From Thiomargarita sp. (GTDB lineage Bacteria > Pseudomonadota > Gammaproteobacteria > Beggiatoales > Beggiatoaceae), in NCBI GenBank assembly GCA_020721025.1, contig DYNO01000124.1, positions 1 through 10,095 on the forward strand: a stretch of DNA of 10,095 nt. Direction: 5' to 3'. The translations under genes and the position numbers were made by a program. Shown here one piece after another: positions 6,666-10,095 of the stretch. Under the pieces are notes generated by a model that saw only the letters and a program-made list of their open reading frames with translations, did not search any database and had not been told where the DNA came from. Position 1 is the stretch's first letter. Each line of letters starts with the position of its first letter.

Positions 6666-6696
6666 CCCCGTTGGAATGAAGAGATGAATACAAATT
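6666..6696 (-). repeat. Truncated remnant of the palindromic repeat
   Basis: CCGTTGGAATGAAGAG followed by GATGAATACAAAT resembles the right arm of hairpin 1 and the spacer that follows copy B (6759-6796), 100 bp further on. The rest of a repeat is missing to its left. It seems to be the worn end of an earlier unit in a tandem series. Confidence 0.4.
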
Positions 6697-6769
6697 GTTG
6701 AACTCGTAGAATTTGAACCAGTGACGCTGGCGCGTTTGGACGGCATTCCCACGCCAGCGCATGGGAACG
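6697..6769 (-). repeat. Two-hairpin palindromic repeat, copy B
   Basis: On the minus strand hairpin 1 is TTCCCATGC (6767-6759), loop GCTG, GCGTGGGAA (6754-6746). Relative to copy A, a C-G pair replaces an A-T pair and the T-G wobble is kept. Hairpin 2 lies at 6723-6736 and is less perfect. The outer flank (6697-6722) is a diverged version of the flank of copies C and D. It starts exactly 100 bp before the same point in copy C. Confidence 0.75.
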
Positions 6770-6796
6770 AGAAAAATGGAAAGCGAAATACAGATG

Positions 6797-6869
6797 GTTG
6801 AACTCATCAAATTTGAACCGGTGACGTGGAGCGTCTGGGCTGCATTCCAACGCGGAGCATTGGAACGAG
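6797..6869 (-). repeat. Two-hairpin palindromic repeat, copy C
   Basis: On the minus strand hairpin 1 is TTCCAATGC (6865-6857), loop TCC, GCGTTGGAA (6853-6845), with the same wobble pair as copies A and B. Hairpin 2 is at 6823-6835. The flank 6797-6823 is identical over 27 bases, in reverse complement, to 10066-10092 of copy D. Copies B and C are head-to-tail with a 100-bp period. Confidence 0.8.
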
Positions 6870-7082
6870 AATCTCTTTTAAGATTAGAAAGTTATTATTT
6901 AAAACCATGAGCTATTATTGAAAATTAAATTTGAACTGCATAATTCCTATAAAATAATCGTGGCTTGAACATTTTTTATAATCATCAGTGAAATCAAGCT
7001 ATTAAAAATATTGATTCGATTTACCAACGAGTTGAAGTCTTAATGCAATTTTAAAACTGTCTAAACGATTGCAATCCATCAG

Positions 7083-7100
7083 TTTAAAATTAATTTTAAA
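7083..7100. promoter_or_regulatory. 18-bp perfect palindrome upstream of the kinase gene
   Basis: TTTAAAATTAATTTTAAA is a perfect inverted repeat 110 bp before the kinase start. A shorter palindrome, GATTGCAATC, lies just before it at 7067-7076. Both could be operator sites, but in DNA this rich in A and T a chance palindrome is plausible. Confidence 0.22.
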
Positions 7101-7210
7101 TAAATTCAATAAGTTAATTTGTTGCATTTATTTTGAAAAAATCGGTAAAACATGATAATTTACTCCTAACGTTTCAATTTAGCTAACTATCTTATTATAA
7201 AGGTAAAAGT

Positions 7211-8446
7211 ATGAGTGCTATCCCATCTGAAGGAACCTTGTTGATTGTTGATGACACGCCGGAAAATGTAAAAGTTTTGTTTAAGTTTCTGACAGATGCA
7301 GGTTTTAAGGTACTGGTTGCACAAGATGGTGAAGACGGGATTCGCAAAGCAGAACATGCCATGCCCGATTTGGTGTTGTTAGACGTGATGATGCCGCGAA
7401 TGAATGGGTTTGAAGTGTGTCAAATTTTTAAAACACGGGATAAATTAAAAGCAATTCCGGTGATTTTTATGACCGCGTTGACCGATACGGTTGATAAAGT
7501 CAGGGGATTTGATGTCGGCGCGGCGGATTATATTACCAAACCCATTCAGCAGGAAGAAGTGTTGGCACGAGTGACCGCGCACCTCAGATTGTACAAGTTA
7601 CAACGGCAATTTCAGTATAAAAACAATGATTTGCAAGAACGTGCTGAGCAGTTGCAATCTGAAATTCGTCATCGTAAAGAAGTACAAATGTCGTTAGAAA
7701 CTGCTAACTTGGTGCTCGCACAACGCACGGTTGAATTGCAAAAACGTACTCAAGAATTGGAGCAGCGCAATATGGAGTTAGACGCATTTGCTCACACGGT
7801 CGCGCATGATTTGAAAAATCCGCTCAGTGGTGTGATTGGATTAAGTGAAATTTTGTTGGAAAAATGCACGCCGGATAAGCCGATGGATGCAAAATCATTG
7901 GATCGCTTGCAAAAAATTAATGATGCGGCGATGCAAATTTTGGGAATCATTAACGCAATTCTGTTGCTGGCGGGCGTGTCACGACATAAATCGGTCGAGT
8001 TGGATAGCGTTGATATGAACTCATTGGTACAACAAGTGATCAATACGCGATTGAGTACATTGATCAAGCAGTATCGTGCTACGATTGTATTGCCGGAAAC
8101 ACTACCTGTCGCGCGCGGCTATACCCCTTGGATAGAGGAAGTGTGGGTAAATTATCTCACCAATGCCATGAAGTATGGTGGAGAAATTCCCCATTTAGAA
8201 ATTAGTGCAGAAGTTCTCCCTAACAATGTAATCAAGTATCGTATTCAGGATAATGGTTCTGGTATTGCCGTTGAGCAACAAAATCAACTGTTTACCCCAT
8301 TTACCCGGTTACATACGGAACGTGCTGACGGGCATGGTTTAGGTTTGTCTATCGTGAAACAAATTGTTGAAAAATTAGGTGGTTGCGTTGGAGTTGAAAG
8401 TCAATTGGGACAAGGAAGTTTATTTTATTTTACGCTACCAAATTGA
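7211..8446 (+). CDS. Soluble REC-histidine kinase signalling protein
   Basis: A 411-residue cytoplasmic two-component protein. Residues 8-125 are a receiver domain with acidic pair D14-D15, phospho-acceptor D58 in LLDVMMP, T88 and K110 in TKP. A charged, Gln/Glu-rich coiled coil (about 128-192) leads to a HisKA domain with phospho-accepting H199 in AHTVAHDLKNPL. The HATPase_c domain follows, with N-box N318 (NYLTNAMKYG), G1 box D347-N-G-S-G, an LFTPFTRL F-box and G2 box GHGLGLSIV (375-383). All catalytic residues are present, so it should be an active kinase whose output is controlled by phosphorylation of its own N-terminal receiver, probably by another kinase. There is no membrane segment or sensor domain. 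AAAGG at 7199-7203 supports the start. No separate response regulator with a DNA-binding output is nearby, and a secreted CAP protein gene follows after 58 bp. Confidence 0.93.
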   Translation: MSAIPSEGTLLIVDDTPENVKVLFKFLTDAGFKVLVAQDGEDGIRKAEHAMPDLVLLDVMMPRMNGFEVCQIFKTRDKLKAIPVIFMTALTDTVDKVRGFDVGAADYITKPIQQEEVLARVTAHLRLYKLQRQFQYKNNDLQERAEQLQSEIRHRKEVQMSLETANLVLAQRTVELQKRTQELEQRNMELDAFAHTVAHDLKNPLSGVIGLSEILLEKCTPDKPMDAKSLDRLQKINDAAMQILGIINAILLLAGVSRHKSVELDSVDMNSLVQQVINTRLSTLIKQYRATIVLPETLPVARGYTPWIEEVWVNYLTNAMKYGGEIPHLEISAEVLPNNVIKYRIQDNGSGIAVEQQNQLFTPFTRLHTERADGHGLGLSIVKQIVEKLGGCVGVESQLGQGSLFYFTLPN

Positions 8447-8504
8447 ATTTTAAGTAAAGTTGGTCAAATTTGAGTTTTTTACTACTTTAGGATAGGAGGT
8501 TTTC

Positions 8505-9851
8505 ATGTATTATCGTATTCAAAACACACTCAATCTATTGCCTAAATTGCTCGGATGGGGTTTGGCAATTTCGTTATTATTCAGTATGATGACTGCTTCC
8601 GCAGCGACGAATCGAGTTGGCGGATTTGGCACTCGAAGTTATGTCGGGACTGAACCGATGAACTACCTGATTGCGGGAATTTTGATCAATGTCAGTCCAA
8701 AAAAAGTTGTTATTCGGGCTTCGAGCTTGGACGGCGTGTTGAATCCCAAATTGGTAGTGAAGACTTATCCTCAAGGAACAACCATTTACGCCAATAATGA
8801 TTGGATGGCGGGAACTTCGGTGACAGAATTACAACAGCGCAATTGGGCACCAGCCGGGAAGGCAGATGCTGCGTTGATTGCCACTTTGAATCCTGGGCTT
8901 TATACGGTGGAAGTGATGCCTGAAACGGTTGCTGGCGTGGGAATTGTGGAAATTTACGAATTGGATGGGGTGGGAACGGTGAAATTGGGGGGAATAAGCA
9001 CACGTAGTCGCATAGATGGCAATTCAGTCAACAATCTAATTGCGGGGGTCTGGATTCAAGGCGAACCTAAATATTTGATTGCACGGGCTGTCAGTGTTGA
9101 TGGCGTTTTTAATCCCAAGTTGGATATCAAGAGTTATCCCAGTGCAACCTTGTTGTATAGCAATAATGATTGGGGGTCTGGCGCAAGTGCCACAGAGTTA
9201 CAACAAATCAAGTGGAATCCGCCGGGTGCGAAAGATGCTGCATTAAGTGTGGTGCTTAATCCGGGATTGTACACGGTAGAAGTCAGTCCTCAAGATGGTG
9301 TGGCGGGTGTGGGATTGGTGGAATTGTATGAACATCCGATTTATCCGGGCAATGGGGAAACTGCGCCTACGACGACTCCAACAACTCCAACGACTCCAAC
9401 GACTCCAACGACTCCAACGACTCCGACAGAACCTGCTGAATTTTCAGGAATCGTTGCGGCTCATAACGAATGGCGTAGCAAAGTAGGGGTTGCTGGTCTC
9501 ACATGGTCAAGCACGTTGGCAACGTATGCACAACAGTGGGCGAATACCTTGCAAGCTCAGAATTGTGCCATGCAACATCGCGATAATAACCAATATGGTG
9601 AAAATTTGTATTGGTCTTCCGGCTCAAGTCCTACGCCGAAGTCTGTGGTTGATTCGTGGGCAAGCGAAATTGCCAATTATACTTATGCTACAAATACTTG
9701 TGCAACTGGGAAGGTGTGCGGACATTACACGCAAGTGGTGTGGAAAGATACAAAAGAAGTGGGTTGTGGAAAAGCCAGTTGTGGCAGCGCACAAATTTGG
9801 GTATGTAACTATAATCCAGCAGGTAATTGGTACGGACAGAAGCCGTATTGA
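8505..9851 (+). CDS. Secreted CAP/SCP-domain protein with duplicated N-terminal domain
   Basis: A 448-residue exported protein. Residues 1-33 form a signal peptide: short N-region, hydrophobic stretch about 15-29, and a likely cut at ASA/A near residue 33. Two similar domains follow, about 36-153 and 159-277, offset by 123 residues. Both contain (L/V)-x-G-G-x-x-T-R-S, N-x-L-I-A-G, D-G-V-x-N-P-K-L, N-N-D-W, T-E-L-Q-Q, N-P-G-L-Y-T-V-E-V and A-G-V-G. These look like beta-rich extracellular domains. A Thr-Thr-Pro linker (about 288-308) joins them to a C-terminal CAP domain. Its cavity residues H358, E366 (GENL), E388 and H407 (GHYTQVVW) are all present, with the CAP2 motif WVCNYNPAGNW and several cysteines suited to disulfides. 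AGGAGG at 8494-8499, five bases before the ATG, is a strong ribosome binding site. CAP proteins vary widely in function, so the activity is unknown. It may be co-transcribed with the kinase gene. Confidence 0.9.
   Translation: MYYRIQNTLNLLPKLLGWGLAISLLFSMMTASAATNRVGGFGTRSYVGTEPMNYLIAGILINVSPKKVVIRASSLDGVLNPKLVVKTYPQGTTIYANNDWMAGTSVTELQQRNWAPAGKADAALIATLNPGLYTVEVMPETVAGVGIVEIYELDGVGTVKLGGISTRSRIDGNSVNNLIAGVWIQGEPKYLIARAVSVDGVFNPKLDIKSYPSATLLYSNNDWGSGASATELQQIKWNPPGAKDAALSVVLNPGLYTVEVSPQDGVAGVGLVELYEHPIYPGNGETAPTTTPTTPTTPTTPTTPTTPTEPAEFSGIVAAHNEWRSKVGVAGLTWSSTLATYAQQWANTLQAQNCAMQHRDNNQYGENLYWSSGSSPTPKSVVDSWASEIANYTYATNTCATGKVCGHYTQVVWKDTKEVGCGKASCGSAQIWVCNYNPAGNWYGQKPY
9372..9425 (+). repeat. 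9-bp tandem repeat encoding a Thr-Thr-Pro linker
   Basis: Six units of ACGACTCCA (the second has ACA, the last ends CCG) lie in frame and encode Thr-Thr-Pro repeats between the N-terminal domains and the CAP domain. The unit length is a multiple of three, so gain or loss of copies would change linker length without a frameshift. The near-identity of the units suggests recent expansion or slippage. Confidence 0.9.
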
Positions 9852-9860
9852 AAAATCTTA

Positions 9861-9938
9861 GGAGTTACGCAGTTCAGTTTTATTCAAAATTTTTCAGATA
9901 GTTGAATAAAATCAATAATGTTTCCACTGCGTAACTTC
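9861..9938. repeat. Small nested inverted repeat, MITE-like
   Basis: GGAGTTACGCAGT (9861-9873) and ACTGCGTAACTTC (9926-9938) are terminal inverted repeats matching at 12 of 13 positions. Inside them TTTTATTCAA (9878-9887) and TTGAATAAAA (9902-9911) pair perfectly over ten bases. The 78-bp unit starts nine bases after the CAP stop. It could be a miniature mobile element or the CAP transcript's 3' end structure. No target-site duplication is obvious and no transposase is nearby. Confidence 0.55.
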
Positions 9939-9955
9939 TCATTTTCTCTCATTTA

Positions 9956-9972
9956 GGAGTTACACAGTTCAA
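9956..9972 (+). repeat. Second copy of the small element's left end
   Basis: GGAGTTACACAGTTCAA repeats the left end at 9861-9877 with few differences, 95 bp downstream, and both are preceded by TTA or TTTA. No matching right end follows before the palindromic repeat at 10005, so this looks like a solitary or truncated end. Confidence 0.5.
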
Positions 9973-10004
9973 ATTTAATTTCCAATAGATGCGACAGATT
10001 TTTT

Positions 10005-10095
10005 AAATAAAACAAATAGTTCCTTGTTCCCATGCTCCGCGGAATGCAGCCCAGACGCTCCGCGTCACCGGTTCAAATTTGATGAGTTCAACGAT
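10005..10095 (+). repeat. Two-hairpin palindromic repeat, copy D (continues past the edge)
   Basis: The left flank 10005-10024 is identical to that of copy A, and the right flank 10066-10092 is identical to that of copy C. Hairpin 2 is intact: GACGC (10054-10058), loop TCC, GCGTC (10062-10066). Hairpin 1 has a normal left arm TTCCCATGC (10027-10035), but its right arm is GCGGAA (10039-10044) instead of GCGTGGGAA, a three-base loss that weakens the stem. The element may extend beyond the window. Confidence 0.75.

Larger units (their letters stand above)
6000..7210. other. 1.2-kb intergenic region with palindromic repeats
   Basis: No convincing gene is present. The left part (6000-6550) holds the gatB promoter and AT-rich DNA in which I recognise nothing further. 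The centre (6551-6870) holds three copies and one fragment of a two-hairpin repeat. The right part (6871-7210) is very AT-rich and carries two palindromes (7067-7076 and 7083-7100) and the ribosome binding site of the downstream kinase gene. The frames at 6315-6638 (+) and 6850-6533 (-) end in or run through the repeats and look accidental. Confidence 0.6.

Noticed and set aside
6533..6850. Minus-strand frame of 105 codons across the repeats
   Set aside because: It consists largely of repeat copies A, B and C, whose similar peptides reflect repeated DNA rather than a protein.
6551..6869. CRISPR array
   Set aside because: The repeats differ from each other, include opposite orientations, and are 100 bp apart with related rather than unique spacers.
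9295..9486. Alternative-frame peptide rich in Arg-Leu-Gln repeats
   Set aside because: It is the 9-bp Thr-Thr-Pro repeat of the CAP protein read in another frame.

Overview
The window looks like ordinary chromosome from a moderately AT-rich Gram-negative bacterium, most likely a gammaproteobacterium. The ClpX, NusB, RibH and GatB proteins are of proteobacterial type. The intergenic regions carry dispersed two-hairpin palindromic repeats of a kind I associate with repeat-rich sulfur-oxidising gammaproteobacteria (Thiotrichales/Beggiatoa-like). That placement is inference from style, not from a database match.

Layout. At 1-398 there is a non-coding leader with candidate promoters and a 14-bp palindrome. 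It is followed by a typical 2-Cys peroxiredoxin (399-1004, +), a 365-bp gap with a hairpin and a good clpX promoter, and clpX (1370-2647, +). A convergent hairpin at 2666-2698 separates clpX from a leftward cluster that reads gatB (5999-4569), ribH (4504-4010), nusB (3967-3509) and a seven-repeat TPR protein (3512-2727). The TPR start overlaps the nusB stop by four bases. A promoter at 6068-6040 (minus strand) probably drives this cluster.

From 6000 to 7210 there is 1.2 kb without a convincing gene. Its centre (6551-6870) holds three copies of a palindromic repeat, one in plus and two in minus orientation, the latter two spaced exactly 100 bp apart. A fourth copy runs off the right edge (10005-10095). 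To the right of the gap, on the plus strand, lie a soluble REC-coiled coil-histidine kinase (7211-8446) and a secreted protein (8505-9851). The secreted protein has a signal peptide, two 123-residue-spaced repeats, a Thr-Thr-Pro linker encoded by a 9-bp tandem repeat, and a C-terminal CAP/SCP domain. The tail after it (9861-9972) contains a small nested inverted repeat that resembles a miniature mobile element.

How the genes fit together. The left half is housekeeping: peroxide detoxification, protein unfolding for proteolysis, Glu-tRNA(Gln)/Asp-tRNA(Asn) amidation, riboflavin synthesis and transcription antitermination. The right half is a signalling protein next to an exported protein, a pairing whose function cannot be read from sequence. 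I found no RNA genes, CRISPR arrays, transposase genes or clear new defence or metabolic system. The most unusual material is the structured intergenic repeats, the NusB-TPR coupling and the kinase/CAP pair.
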